In this document: positions 1-8,222 of the stretch, one piece after another
Layout of the letters: every line of letters starts with the position of its first letter
Position numbering within the stretch: position 1 is the stretch's first letter
Origin: Chloroflexi bacterium UBA4733
GTDB taxonomy: Bacteria > Chloroflexota > UBA4733
Length of the DNA stretch: 27,625 bases
Direction of reading: 5' to 3'
Assembly (NCBI GenBank): GCA_002404055.1
Contig: DHIZ01000262.1
Coordinates: 9,413-37,037 of the forward strand
The notes under the pieces: model-generated
What the model saw: only the letters and a program-made list of their open reading frames with translations
What the model was told of the DNA's origin: nothing
Databases searched by the model: none
Made by a program: the position numbers and the translations under genes

Positions 1-113
1 AGTGCGGTCGCACGGCTGTTGGTACGATACCCTGTGACAGTTCGGCCATGTTGGGGGAGTCTCTCCCGCGCTTCGCTTGCCCTTCCGAGCGCGGGGGCCT
101 TGAGAGGATTGCA

Positions 114-770
114 GTGGACCTTGCGCACGCCTGTCTCTGTGTCGGCATCACGGGTGGATCGGGGTCCGGCAAGACCACGTTCACCACGCTGCTTGCGGAG
201 CAGCTCGGGACGGTGCAGTCGGCAGTCCTCCACCAGGATCGCTACTTCCGCGATTGGTTAGAGCTTCCTGAAGCCGAGCGGGCGGCGCAACGCACCGTCA
301 ACGCTCCCGAGGGCCTGGCCTGGCCGGCCTTCCTGGAGCGGTTGCAGGCGTTGCGTCGCGGCGAGGCGGTCAGTGAACCCGCCCTTGGGACGCGGAGCCA
401 TGCGCGCCAGCCGGACCTGCAGACGGTGCTGCCGTCCGCCGTGCTCCTTGTCGAAGGCCTCTTCGCGCTCTGGCATCCCGAGTTGCGCGCGCTGCTCGAC
501 CTGGGGGTGTACCTGGATGTACCGGATGACGAGCGCGTGCTGCGCCGACTCCTGCGCGACGTGGCCGAGCGCGGCGGCGACCTCCAGCGATCGGCAGCCT
601 GGTACCGGCAGGACGTGCTGCCCAACTTTGCCGTCTACACCGGAGCCTCGCGGCAGCACGCGGACCTCGTCATCCCCTGGACCCGCCGCAACCCGACCGC
701 CGTGACCGTCGTGGCCGATTGGGTCAGAGGCGAGCTCGCCCGGAGAGCTGGTGAGCAGCGAACAGGCTGA
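114..770 (+). CDS. Uridine kinase-like P-loop NTPase
   Basis: This is a 218-aa P-loop kinase of the uridine kinase/phosphoribulokinase type, probably a cytosolic nucleoside salvage enzyme that phosphorylates uridine or cytidine with ATP or GTP. The Walker A motif GGSGSGKT sits at residues 14-21, a HQDRYFRDW segment (the place of the usual HDxYY substrate loop) near residue 40, and LLVEGLFAL is the Walker B-like strand. An ATG at 48 is open in frame, but GTG at 114 is preceded by GAGAGG with a 6-nt gap and places the P-loop at the normal distance from the N-terminus. The substrate loop is not canonical, so the exact substrate is uncertain. The PP2C gene follows on the same strand about 90 nt downstream. 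Confidence 0.75.
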   Translation: MDLAHACLCVGITGGSGSGKTTFTTLLAEQLGTVQSAVLHQDRYFRDWLELPEAERAAQRTVNAPEGLAWPAFLERLQALRRGEAVSEPALGTRSHARQPDLQTVLPSAVLLVEGLFALWHPELRALLDLGVYLDVPDDERVLRRLLRDVAERGGDLQRSAAWYRQDVLPNFAVYTGASRQHADLVIPWTRRNPTAVTVVADWVRGELARRAGEQRTG

Positions 771-859
771 ACAGGCGCCGCCTGGACGCGCCGATGGCGA
801 TCGTCAACCTCGCGCATACAGCGTGGCAGAACATGGCTGCCAGCCTGGAAGGAGCAACC

Positions 860-1705
860 TTGGGACCAGTCACCGTCGCTGCCTGCTCACGACGGAATCG
901 CACGCCGGATAAGCCCTGCGAGGACGCCTATGCGGTGCGCCTCGATGCGAAAGGCGTCGTCCTGGTCGTGGCCGACGGCGTGACGCGCAGCCGTTCGGCC
1001 TCCGGCGCCTATCCGCAGCCGTCGGGCGCTGCTCTTGCCGCTGAACTGGTAGCGTACACGCTGGTGAACGCGCTGGCCGGCGGCACAGACCCTGTGGCAG
1101 CCTTCGCACTGGCCAACCAGGCAGTGGACGGCGCCAATCGCCGGAACGGCGTGTGGGATCGCCTCGACTACAGGGAACACGACCTCTGGGGCGCCGTGGC
1201 GACAGCGGTTGTCGTAGCTGGCGGGGTGGTGCAATGGGCGCACGTTGGCGACACCGTTTTGCTACACCTCCCGGCTCCCGGCGCCGCCTGTGTCCGCACG
1301 CCTGATCAGGTGAGCGATGCCATGGAGCATCTCGAAAGCATGTCCCCTGACCAACTTGCTGCGGTCGGAGGAAGGGAGCTATATACTCGCCGCCACCTGC
1401 GAAACCAACCCTCGACAGCACATTCCTATGGCGTGCTGACCGGCGAACCAGCAGCCGCAGCGTACGTCGTGAGCGGCAAGTTCGCCGTGGCAAGTGGCGA
1501 TCGTCTGATGCTCTGTACCGACGGCCTGGGCAGCCTACGCGGTTACGGCGCTGACGCAGGGTGGCACAACCTGGAACCCTGGCTGCGTGGCGGTCCAAGC
1601 AATGCAGCGCTGGCACGGCTGCTTGATGCCGTGGAGGACGCGGACGAACGCCAGGGCATACGGTCGGATGACAAGACGGTGATCGTGGCGCAGATCGGTG
1701 ACTGA
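860..1705 (+). CDS. PP2C-family protein phosphatase
   Basis: This is a PP2C/PPM-fold metal-dependent phosphatase of about 281 aa, expected to remove phosphate from Ser/Thr residues. The motifs appear in family order: CEDAYAV near residue 20 and VVADGVT near residue 37 (metal-binding aspartates), AVATAVVV and QWAHVGDT in the core, LCTDGL, and SDDKTVIV at the C-terminus. The frame is open from ATG 794, but TTG 860 has a strong GGAAGGAG five bases upstream and begins right before the conserved first strand, so I prefer it. No transmembrane segment or kinase partner is visible nearby, so the signalling partner is unknown. Confidence 0.8.
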   Translation: MGPVTVAACSRRNRTPDKPCEDAYAVRLDAKGVVLVVADGVTRSRSASGAYPQPSGAALAAELVAYTLVNALAGGTDPVAAFALANQAVDGANRRNGVWDRLDYREHDLWGAVATAVVVAGGVVQWAHVGDTVLLHLPAPGAACVRTPDQVSDAMEHLESMSPDQLAAVGGRELYTRRHLRNQPSTAHSYGVLTGEPAAAAYVVSGKFAVASGDRLMLCTDGLGSLRGYGADAGWHNLEPWLRGGPSNAALARLLDAVEDADERQGIRSDDKTVIVAQIGD

Positions 1706-1734
1706 AGAAAATCAGCGAAATACGCAGAGCATCC

Positions 1735-1828
1735 GTAGGGGCAGGTCCCCGTGCCTGCCCTGCTCGCCTTGCAACAACCGATCGTTGTTCGCACCCGAAC
1801 CAGGGCAGGCACGGGGACCTGCCCCTAC
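1735..1828. repeat. 28-bp perfect inverted repeat (intergenic hairpin element)
   Basis: Positions 1735-1762 and 1801-1828 are exact reverse complements. The arm begins GTAGGGGCAGGTCCCC. The 38-nt spacer contains its own smaller stem (AACAAC / GTTGTT). The structure fills the gap between the PP2C gene and the PRC-barrel gene. No flanking target duplication is visible. It looks like a REP/MITE-type dispersed element that would fold strongly in RNA or single-stranded DNA, and it may also end transcription. Confidence 0.85.
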
Positions 1829-1977
1829 AAATCGTCGTTGCCCGATTCGCCCGTCGCCGGGCGCCCCTGGCACTGCTTGTGCGGCTGTGGCGAGCGAACA
1901 GCTTTGCACCGGGCGGGCGATGGTTGCCTGGCCCAGGCCGAACAGGCGCAGTTGCAAAGTGAATGGAGCAAGATACG

Positions 1978-2631
1978 ATGGACACTGATTTTCGCGTTGG
2001 CGCAGATGTCGAGTGTAGCGATGGGCCGGCCGGCCGGCTGCAGCGTCTGGTGGTCGATCCGGCATCCAACGCCGTCACCCACATCGTGGTGGACTCGCAG
2101 GAGCACTTTGGCATCCCGCTACTCGTCCCGATGAACATGGTCACGCAGGCCAGCCAGGAGCGCGTGCTGTTGAACTGCAGCCAGGTCGACCTCAAGCAGA
2201 TGGACCCCTTTGAGGAGGTCGTGTCATCTGGCGTGGAGGGACAACCAGGTCTGGCCGGTGAGATGCCGCCGCTGTTTCCAGCGCCGGGCTTTGGTAGCTT
2301 CGCTATGGCCGGGATGTCGGGTCCTCTTGGGGCGGGACCAGTGGCGATGCCCATCATGGAAGAGGTTGTACCAGAGGGCGAAGTCGTGATCGGACACAAC
2401 TCCACGGTGCAAGCCAGCGATGGCGATGTCGGCCATGTAGAGGACCTGATAACTGACCCAACGACCGGACGGCTCACCCACCTTGTGGTGCGCAGCGGTC
2501 ATCTCTGGGCCACGCACACCTTTCGCCTACCGGTCTCGGCGGTGGACGTTGTAGAAGAGGACGTGGTGCGGCTTCGCCTCACACAGGCCGAAGTGGAGGT
2601 GATCGCTCGTCAAAGCAATGACGCGCAGTAA
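1978..2631 (+). CDS. Tandem PRC-barrel domain protein
   Basis: This 217-aa soluble protein has two PRC-barrel-like halves. The first is at residues about 2-75 (FRVGADVECSDGPAGRLQ, then HIVVDSQEHFG). The second is at about 140-210 (VVIGHNSTVQASDGDVGHVE, then HLVVRSGHLW). They are joined by a Gly/Met/Pro-rich linker. PRC-barrels occur in RimM, in photosynthetic reaction centre H subunits and in many stand-alone proteins of unknown role. ATG 1978 is chosen over ATG 1963 because GGAG at 1965-1968 lies 9 nt before it. No partner is evident from the neighbours, so the function is not assigned. Confidence 0.75.
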   Translation: MDTDFRVGADVECSDGPAGRLQRLVVDPASNAVTHIVVDSQEHFGIPLLVPMNMVTQASQERVLLNCSQVDLKQMDPFEEVVSSGVEGQPGLAGEMPPLFPAPGFGSFAMAGMSGPLGAGPVAMPIMEEVVPEGEVVIGHNSTVQASDGDVGHVEDLITDPTTGRLTHLVVRSGHLWATHTFRLPVSAVDVVEEDVVRLRLTQAEVEVIARQSNDAQ

Positions 2632-2673
2632 AAACACCAGTAGCCCTGACCCATCCTCTGGCACGGGGCGCGA

Positions 2674-2695
2674 CGACGTTGCTAGCGCAACGTCG
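2674..2695. terminator. Hairpin after PRC-barrel gene
   Basis: CGACGTTGC and GCAACGTCG form a perfect 9-bp stem with a TAGC loop about 43 nt past the stop codon. There is no U-tract, so it is either an intrinsic terminator of reduced type or an mRNA-stabilising stem. Confidence 0.45.
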
Positions 2696-2825
2696 GTAGT
2701 CCAATCAGGCTAGTCACCACTGCCGCTGTCGGTTGCCGTGTGCTATGCCATAGGGGCACGATACCTGTCGTGTGAACGTCGGCCCCGCCGACGCGCGAGG
2801 TTTAAGGATCAACGGGCGCGAGAGC

Positions 2826-4085
2826 ATGGAGCGACTGACGCAGTGCGCGATGGGGCCGGGCGGCGCATTGCTGCGCTTCGGCTACGTGCCACCCTCCCTG
2901 CAACGCTTGCAGGGAGAACAGCGCGACCGGCGCGCCGGCCTCATGGTCCGCCTGGCCCTTGCCGCGAGTGTGGCTGTCACGATGGCTGCCGGCGCTTACA
3001 CGGCGTTGCGGCCTCCCGTCGTCGGATACGCCGGCACTGTGGTCGCTGTCCAGGCGACGGCAGCTCAGCAGTCTCCCGCCGGCCCCGGCCCCACGATCGC
3101 TCCCCCGGCGGCGACCGTCGCCCCAAACACGCAGTCGCAAGCGCCCCTCGCCGCGCCGACCGAGCAAACCACCGCTCTTGGGCTGTCAGCGCCGGCGCTC
3201 GGCGTTGCCGGATCAGCACCGATGGTGACATTTCCAGCTGACACGCTGCTGCCATTGCGCGATCGTGTGGCCTCCATCGCCCAATCCCGCACCCTGCCGC
3301 CAACACCTTCCCCTGTGCCGCTGCCCGATACTGATGGCTTGCGCACGGCGCTCCTGGCCGACATGGCGGCGTCGGACGGCGCCTACGGTATAAGCGTGAT
3401 CGACCTTACCAGCAAGCAAACGGTGGAACTGAACGCCACAGGGTCGATGAACGCCGCCAGCGTCAACAAGCTGGAGATCCTGGCCGCCCTGTACCACGAG
3501 TGTGCGGCGGGGCGACTGCGCATGGACCAGACGCTCACCACCAGCGCGGCGAACATGCAGGACTACGGCACAGGCGTGATCCGTTACCAACCGCTGGGCA
3601 CACGCTATACGTTGGCGCAACTGGCGGAACTGCTGATCGAACAGAGTGACAACACGGCATCGTACATGCTGGGACAAGCGATCGGCCTTGATACCATCGA
3701 CGCGCTCGTTGCCGGTTGGGGACTGCGGTCCACTATCGTCGGGCAGGAGGTGTCCTCACCGCACGATGCAGCCCACTTCATGCAACTCCTCTACGACGGC
3801 AAACTCGCCAACCCCGCCGACACCAGGCAAATGATGAACTACCTGACGCACACTGCCTTCAACGACCGGATTCCCGCCGGTCTGCCGCCCGATGTGGAAG
3901 TGGCGCACAAGATAGGCACTCAGGTCAACGTGGAGAACGATGTAGCCATCGTCGCCCTGACCGGACGCCCCTACATCCTCAGCATCTTCGCCAAGGACGT
4001 GACGGAAGAGCATGCAGTACCGGTGGAGCAGGCGATCTCGCGCACGGTCTACCAGTACGAAATGCAAGCAAAAGAAGGCTCCTGA
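2826..4085 (+). CDS. Membrane-anchored serine hydrolase, class A beta-lactamase fold
   Basis: This protein of about 419 aa has a short cytosolic N-terminus, one transmembrane segment (about residues 40-62), a Pro/Ala/Thr-rich linker of roughly 100 residues and a C-terminal beta-lactamase2-type domain facing outward. The active-site motifs are S-V-N-K (Ser about 212, Lys 215), SDN (about 274-276) and KIGT (about 362-365). The ExxLN omega-loop signature of true class A beta-lactamases is not evident, so a wall-related peptidase or another serine hydrolase is more likely than antibiotic resistance. The frame is also open from GTG 2772; neither start has a convincing ribosome binding site. Its stop lies 1 nt before the likely start of the VanW gene, so the two are probably co-expressed. 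Confidence 0.75.
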   Translation: MERLTQCAMGPGGALLRFGYVPPSLQRLQGEQRDRRAGLMVRLALAASVAVTMAAGAYTALRPPVVGYAGTVVAVQATAAQQSPAGPGPTIAPPAATVAPNTQSQAPLAAPTEQTTALGLSAPALGVAGSAPMVTFPADTLLPLRDRVASIAQSRTLPPTPSPVPLPDTDGLRTALLADMAASDGAYGISVIDLTSKQTVELNATGSMNAASVNKLEILAALYHECAAGRLRMDQTLTTSAANMQDYGTGVIRYQPLGTRYTLAQLAELLIEQSDNTASYMLGQAIGLDTIDALVAGWGLRSTIVGQEVSSPHDAAHFMQLLYDGKLANPADTRQMMNYLTHTAFNDRIPAGLPPDVEVAHKIGTQVNVENDVAIVALTGRPYILSIFAKDVTEEHAVPVEQAISRTVYQYEMQAKEGS

Positions 4086-4086
4086 C

Positions 4087-6264
4087 GTGCTGCACAAGGG
4101 CGGCTTCCGCACGGCACTGCTGCTCGGCGCGCTGCTGGCGTTCCTGCTGGGCGGCGCCGTGCTCTATGAGGCGTCGCACCTCGGCGTCATCTACCCCGGC
4201 GTCCATGCCGGCAGCCAGGACGTTGGCAACCTCAGCCGGGTTCAGGCGACCGACCGGTTGCAACAGACGCTGGGCGCCGTTACCGCCTACCGGTTGCCAC
4301 TGCTGTACGGTGGCCGACAATGGACCACGTCGTTCGCCGACCTGGGCCTGCGGTACGACGTGCCCGGCACCGTCGCGGGCGCCTATGCCATCGGCCGACA
4401 GGCCAACCCGCTGCTGCGCCTGGGCGACCAGTTCGTGGCGCCGCTGCTTGCCCCCGACGTACCGGCGACCTACACACTGGATGACGGCAGGCTGCGCGCC
4501 TTTGTGGCAACACTGGCCGCGGTCATCGACCGGCCAACGCGCGATGCCGGTGTGCAACTCGAAGGCTCTCAACTTACCGTGACGGCAGCGCTGGGAGGCC
4601 AGCAACTCGACCAAAACGACGCCATCGCTCAGTTACGAGCGCGCGTTGCCCAACTCTCCACCGCCCCGATCCTGCTGACCGTCACGATCACGCCCCCGGC
4701 GACCGGCAATGGCGACGTTGCGGGCGCCATCGCCCAGGCTCGGCGCTGGGTCAGCACGAGCCTGACCCTGGAGACGCCAATCGGCAGCACCGTCATGTCC
4801 CAGTCCCAGATCGCCGCCCTGATCCACCTGAGCCAGGCTAACGGCAAAGGTCCCATGACGGCGACGCTGGACACCGCAGCGCTACGCACGATGTTGGGAC
4901 CCCTGGCAGCTCAAATAAAACAGCCGGCACGCGACGCAACCTTCAGCATCAAGGATGGCACGCTGACGATTGACCAGCCTGGGCAGGACGGCCGCTCGCT
5001 GGACCCGGATGCCGCCGTGGCAGCCGTCACCGCCGCCATTCGGGCCGGCCAGGGGGTCGTCCGCTTACCGGTGCAGGTGGTGCATCCGAGCCTGTACAGC
5101 CTGGAAGACGCGGCCGCCGTACAGCAGCAGGTCGCCCAACTGGCCGGCCAGTCCCTCACGCTGACCGCCGGAGCCAGGAGTTGGACGCTGTCACCGCAGG
5201 ACCTTTCGGCCATGCTGCGCCTGGCAACGGCGCAGCAGGACGGACAGACACACCTGACTCTGTCGGTTCAGACCGATCAGGCAACGGCCCTCGTGCAAAA
5301 AATCGCCGACGAGGTCGATCAACCGGCACAGAACGCGCACTTTCAGTGGACCGCCGGCACGCTACAGCTCGCGTCACCGGCGACAACCGGGCTGCAAGTT
5401 GACCAGATTGCGGCGGCGACGGCGATGTTGCATGGCATGCAGAGCAGCCAGCGGACCGTCGCCTTGCCGGTAACGATCGTGAAGCCCGCCATCAGCGGCG
5501 ACCACCCGGAGGCCCTGGGTATCAAGGAATTGGTGGCGCAAGGCACTTCCAACTTCGCCGGTTCGCCGCCGGAGCGCCTCCAGAACATCGAACGCGGCGC
5601 GCAACTGATCAATGGCGCGATCGTGGCCCCAGGTCAGGTCTTCTCCTTCGACGATACGGTCGGCGACATCAGCGTGGCCCACGGCTTCACGACCGGCCTC
5701 ATCATCCTCGATCACGAGACGGTGAACGGCATCGGCGGCGGCATCTGTCAGGTGTCGACGACACTGTTCCGCGCAGCGTTCTACGCTGGGCTGCCGATCC
5801 TTGAGCGGCATGACCACGCCTATGCCGTCCCGTATTACACCCAGGGCGGCTACCCGGACGGCTTCGACGCCACCATCTACAGCCCGCAGCTGGACCTAAA
5901 GTTCAAGAACGACACCCCGACTGCCCTGCTGATCCAGACCAGCATGGACCTGCCCACCAACACGCTGACGGTATCCTTCTATGGCACGAAGTCCGGGCGC
6001 ACGGTGCAACTCATCGCCGGACCGATCACCAACCGGGTACCGCATCCGGCGGATTTGCGGAAACCTGACCCCACGCTACCAAAGGGAACAATCAAACAGG
6101 TAGACTGGGCACACGACGGCTTCGACACCTGGATCAAGCGGATAGTGACCGTCAACGGCAAGGTGGCCGGCACCGACATATTTACTTCTCACCTGCAAGC
6201 ATGGCAGGCGATCTACCTTATCGGGACCGGGCCGACGGTCGCCCAGCCCGCCGCCAAGTCATAG
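4087..6264 (+). CDS. VanW family protein with PG-binding-4 repeats
   Basis: This 725-aa envelope protein has an N-terminal transmembrane anchor (about residues 8-28). Three repeated segments of the PG_binding_4 type follow, with recognisable starts at LDDGRLRAF, LDTAALRTM and VQTDQATAL and the shared pattern PxRDAxFxxxxGTL or close variants. A VanW domain occupies about residues 485-630, with the hallmark GGGICQVSTTLFRAA and the ERHDHAY segment. The ending is short and beta-rich. VanW proteins are linked to the cell wall, but their biochemical activity is not established. GTG 4087 is preferred to the upstream in-frame codon at 4012 because AGAAGG lies 8 nt before it and the gene then abuts the hydrolase gene. 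Confidence 0.85.
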   Translation: MLHKGGFRTALLLGALLAFLLGGAVLYEASHLGVIYPGVHAGSQDVGNLSRVQATDRLQQTLGAVTAYRLPLLYGGRQWTTSFADLGLRYDVPGTVAGAYAIGRQANPLLRLGDQFVAPLLAPDVPATYTLDDGRLRAFVATLAAVIDRPTRDAGVQLEGSQLTVTAALGGQQLDQNDAIAQLRARVAQLSTAPILLTVTITPPATGNGDVAGAIAQARRWVSTSLTLETPIGSTVMSQSQIAALIHLSQANGKGPMTATLDTAALRTMLGPLAAQIKQPARDATFSIKDGTLTIDQPGQDGRSLDPDAAVAAVTAAIRAGQGVVRLPVQVVHPSLYSLEDAAAVQQQVAQLAGQSLTLTAGARSWTLSPQDLSAMLRLATAQQDGQTHLTLSVQTDQATALVQKIADEVDQPAQNAHFQWTAGTLQLASPATTGLQVDQIAAATAMLHGMQSSQRTVALPVTIVKPAISGDHPEALGIKELVAQGTSNFAGSPPERLQNIERGAQLINGAIVAPGQVFSFDDTVGDISVAHGFTTGLIILDHETVNGIGGGICQVSTTLFRAAFYAGLPILERHDHAYAVPYYTQGGYPDGFDATIYSPQLDLKFKNDTPTALLIQTSMDLPTNTLTVSFYGTKSGRTVQLIAGPITNRVPHPADLRKPDPTLPKGTIKQVDWAHDGFDTWIKRIVTVNGKVAGTDIFTSHLQAWQAIYLIGTGPTVAQPAAKS

Positions 6265-6272
6265 GAGTAGCT

Positions 6273-6977
6273 ATGCAGCGCGACGATCTCTCCGAGCGTC
6301 TGGCCGAGGTCAACCGAGCGATCGCCCAGGCGGCGGAGCGCTCCGGTCGCCCTGCTACCGCCATTCGCCTGGTGGCCGTATCCAAGACCATCCCCGCCGA
6401 TGTCGTGCGGCAGGCGGTCCTGGCGGGCGTTACCGACCTCGGTGAGAACCGGGTACAGGAAGCCCAGGAGAAGGTCCCTGCCCTCAGTGACCTCGCAGTG
6501 CGCTGGCACTTGATCGGCCACCTGCAGTCCAACAAGGTAAACAAGGCACTGCATCTCTTCGACGTCGTTCAGTCGGTCGACTCGGTCGAACTGGCGACAC
6601 TCCTCTCCCGGCGAGCCGCCACGCGGCCTGAGCCGCTCGACGTCCTGTACGAAGTCAACGTCGGCGGCGAGGCAAGCAAAACGGGCTTCACGCCGGAGCA
6701 ACTCGCCGCTGCCGCCCCCACGTTGGCCGCGCTGCCGGGGCTGCGGTCCCTCGGCCTGATGACGGTTGCGCCGGCCGTCACCGATCCCCAGGATGTCCGG
6801 CCAATCTTCCGCCAGTTGCGCCAGTTGCGCGACCAACTGGCCGGCGCCTTCGCTGCACCATTCCAGGAGCTCTCGATGGGCATGAGCCACGACTTTGCGG
6901 TCGCCGTGGAAGAAGGGGCGACGCTCGTGCGCGTCGGCACCGCCATCTTCGGGCGGCGGGGAACGCAGCAGCTATAG
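6273..6977 (+). CDS. yggS: YggS/PROSC family PLP homeostasis protein
   Basis: This 234-aa protein binds pyridoxal phosphate and belongs to the YggS/PLPBP family, which buffers PLP levels and has a type III fold without known catalysis. The PLP lysine is in IRLVAVSKT (Lys38). Also visible are TDLGENRVQE, WHLIGHLQSNK and the phosphate-binding end SMGMSHDF with VRVGTAIFG. ATG 6273 follows TAGGAG by 5 nt and lies 8 nt after the VanW stop, so it is probably translated from the same transcript. In many bacteria yggS sits near division genes; here the upstream neighbours are wall proteins. Its 3' end overlaps the convergent GNAT gene by 6 nt. Confidence 0.93.
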   Translation: MQRDDLSERLAEVNRAIAQAAERSGRPATAIRLVAVSKTIPADVVRQAVLAGVTDLGENRVQEAQEKVPALSDLAVRWHLIGHLQSNKVNKALHLFDVVQSVDSVELATLLSRRAATRPEPLDVLYEVNVGGEASKTGFTPEQLAAAAPTLAALPGLRSLGLMTVAPAVTDPQDVRPIFRQLRQLRDQLAGAFAAPFQELSMGMSHDFAVAVEEGATLVRVGTAIFGRRGTQQL

Positions 6978-7823
6978 CTCAAGTTGTAACTCCAGTTGGC
7001 GCATGGTTTCGCGGAAGCCATGACCGGCCAGCGAGTCGACCAACCCCCGCGGGTCAGGCTCGTTGAGCAGCGTCACGTGTCTGCCGGCCGTCGCCGCCGA
7101 ACCCACCAGGTGGACCATGACCGCCCCGACGGCGGCGAACGCCTGGGCCGGGGTCGCGCAGACGTGGTGCAAGGCGACGGCGCCTTCGCGGCTGCTGTGT
7201 AAAGCACAGCCCACGATGCGCGTGCCATAGGCAACAAGCAGGCCGTTGGCGCTGCCGGTGGTGAGGGACGGCGCCTCCCGCTGCCAGCACGCCGGCGTCT
7301 GCTCCAGGGCGACCGCGTGACGCACAGCGGTTTCGACATCGACGCGTTCGACTCGCAAGTTCGTACCTTGCCCCGGCAGAGACGACCAGGCCGATCGCTC
7401 CATGGTGACCAGCTCTCGTTGTACCCGAAAGCCGCTTTGCAGATAGACGCGACGGGCCACAGGGTTGCCGACCAGCACTTCCAGGCGCACGTCGTGCGCC
7501 CCGGCGGAGCGCGCCTGGACGATTAAATGGTCCATGAGCCGACGCGCCAGGCCACGGCCGCGAAAGGCCGGGATGATGCCGAAGGCGCTGATCCAGGCCC
7601 TCGTGTTGCGCAGGCCCAGGAAGCTGACGCCGACCAGTTGGCTGCCGCAGCGAATGACGACGGAGCTGGCAAGATCCAGCCCCTGCATGCGGATCAGGCG
7701 CGCCAGGCGGGCCGGCGTCTCGTTCACGGGCACTGCGTAGCCATGGAAGGCGGCGGTGACCAACTCCGCCAGTTGCACGAGGCTATAGCCGGCTGCCTGG
7801 TCGAAATGATACGTCACCGACAC
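6972..7823 (-). CDS. GNAT acetyltransferase, two-domain
   Basis: This protein of about 283 aa has a complete N-terminal GNAT domain. The acetyl-CoA loop reads IIPAFRGRGLARRLMDHLI, followed by EVLVGNPVARRVYLQSGF, the usual beta-strand and helix with an Asn/Tyr pair. The C-terminal half (from about residue 155) repeats the fold in degenerate form, ending LLNEPDPRGLVDSLAGHGF. The substrate is unknown. The frame stays open to TTG 7862; GTG 7823, 12 nt after GGGAGG, is a reasonable start. It converges with yggS and shares 6 bp with it. Confidence 0.8.
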   Translation of the reverse strand: MSVTYHFDQAAGYSLVQLAELVTAAFHGYAVPVNETPARLARLIRMQGLDLASSVVIRCGSQLVGVSFLGLRNTRAWISAFGIIPAFRGRGLARRLMDHLIVQARSAGAHDVRLEVLVGNPVARRVYLQSGFRVQRELVTMERSAWSSLPGQGTNLRVERVDVETAVRHAVALEQTPACWQREAPSLTTGSANGLLVAYGTRIVGCALHSSREGAVALHHVCATPAQAFAAVGAVMVHLVGSAATAGRHVTLLNEPDPRGLVDSLAGHGFRETMRQLELQLEL

Positions 7824-7899
7824 GTGCCGTCCAGGCCTCCCTGCCCTGCGAGAGTAAGACAATACGCAGGAATCGGCGCCGCGTCAACGGACGGGCCGA

Positions 7900-8115
7900 T
7901 CAGCCTCCGGGCGCCATCGCTACCGCCGGTCGCCCCGGCAGGAAGCGTGTCTGCCCGGTGTCCAGGGTCGCCTGCAGGTAGGGGCGGCACAGGCCGCAAC
8001 GAGCGCCGCAGCCCGTGGCCCGCTCCACCTCATCCAGCGTCCCCCAGCCGGAGCGCTGGGCCAGTAGCAGCACGTCGGCAAAGCTCCGGCGTGCGCAGAT
8101 GCAGTGCGTGACCAC
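7900..8115 (-). CDS. BFD-like [2Fe-2S]-binding protein
   Basis: This 71-aa protein has the cysteine layout of bacterioferritin-associated ferredoxin/NifU-like helix-turn-helix Fe-S domains: C5-x-C7 near the N-terminus and C40-x-x-C43 (with an extra C36) in TGCGARCGLCRPYL. It would hold a [2Fe-2S] cluster and may serve in iron release or as an electron carrier. GTG 8115 is set by AGAAGGG five bases upstream. It is transcribed away from the THUMP methyltransferase gene, with a 107-bp shared upstream region. No bacterioferritin gene is in view. Confidence 0.8.
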   Translation of the reverse strand: MVTHCICARRSFADVLLLAQRSGWGTLDEVERATGCGARCGLCRPYLQATLDTGQTRFLPGRPAVAMAPGG

Positions 8116-8222
8116 AGCAACCCTTCTCTAAACCAAACCTGTCAATCCCTGGGAAGACCGTGTACTATACGGTGCTCCGCCGCCGTTGAGCGGGGCAGCG
8201 CGGGAAGCGGTGTGCTGTCGTT

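Noticed and set aside
870..2477. 535-codon open frame on the minus strand
   Set aside because: It runs antisense through the PP2C gene, the 28-bp inverted repeat and the PRC-barrel gene. The protein is Arg/Pro/Ser-rich with no recognisable domain.
2826..4085. Acquired beta-lactamase resistance gene
   Set aside because: SxxK/SDN/KIG motifs are present, but no ExxLN omega-loop was seen, and a long linker and membrane anchor sit next to a wall gene. A chromosomal serine hydrolase is more likely.
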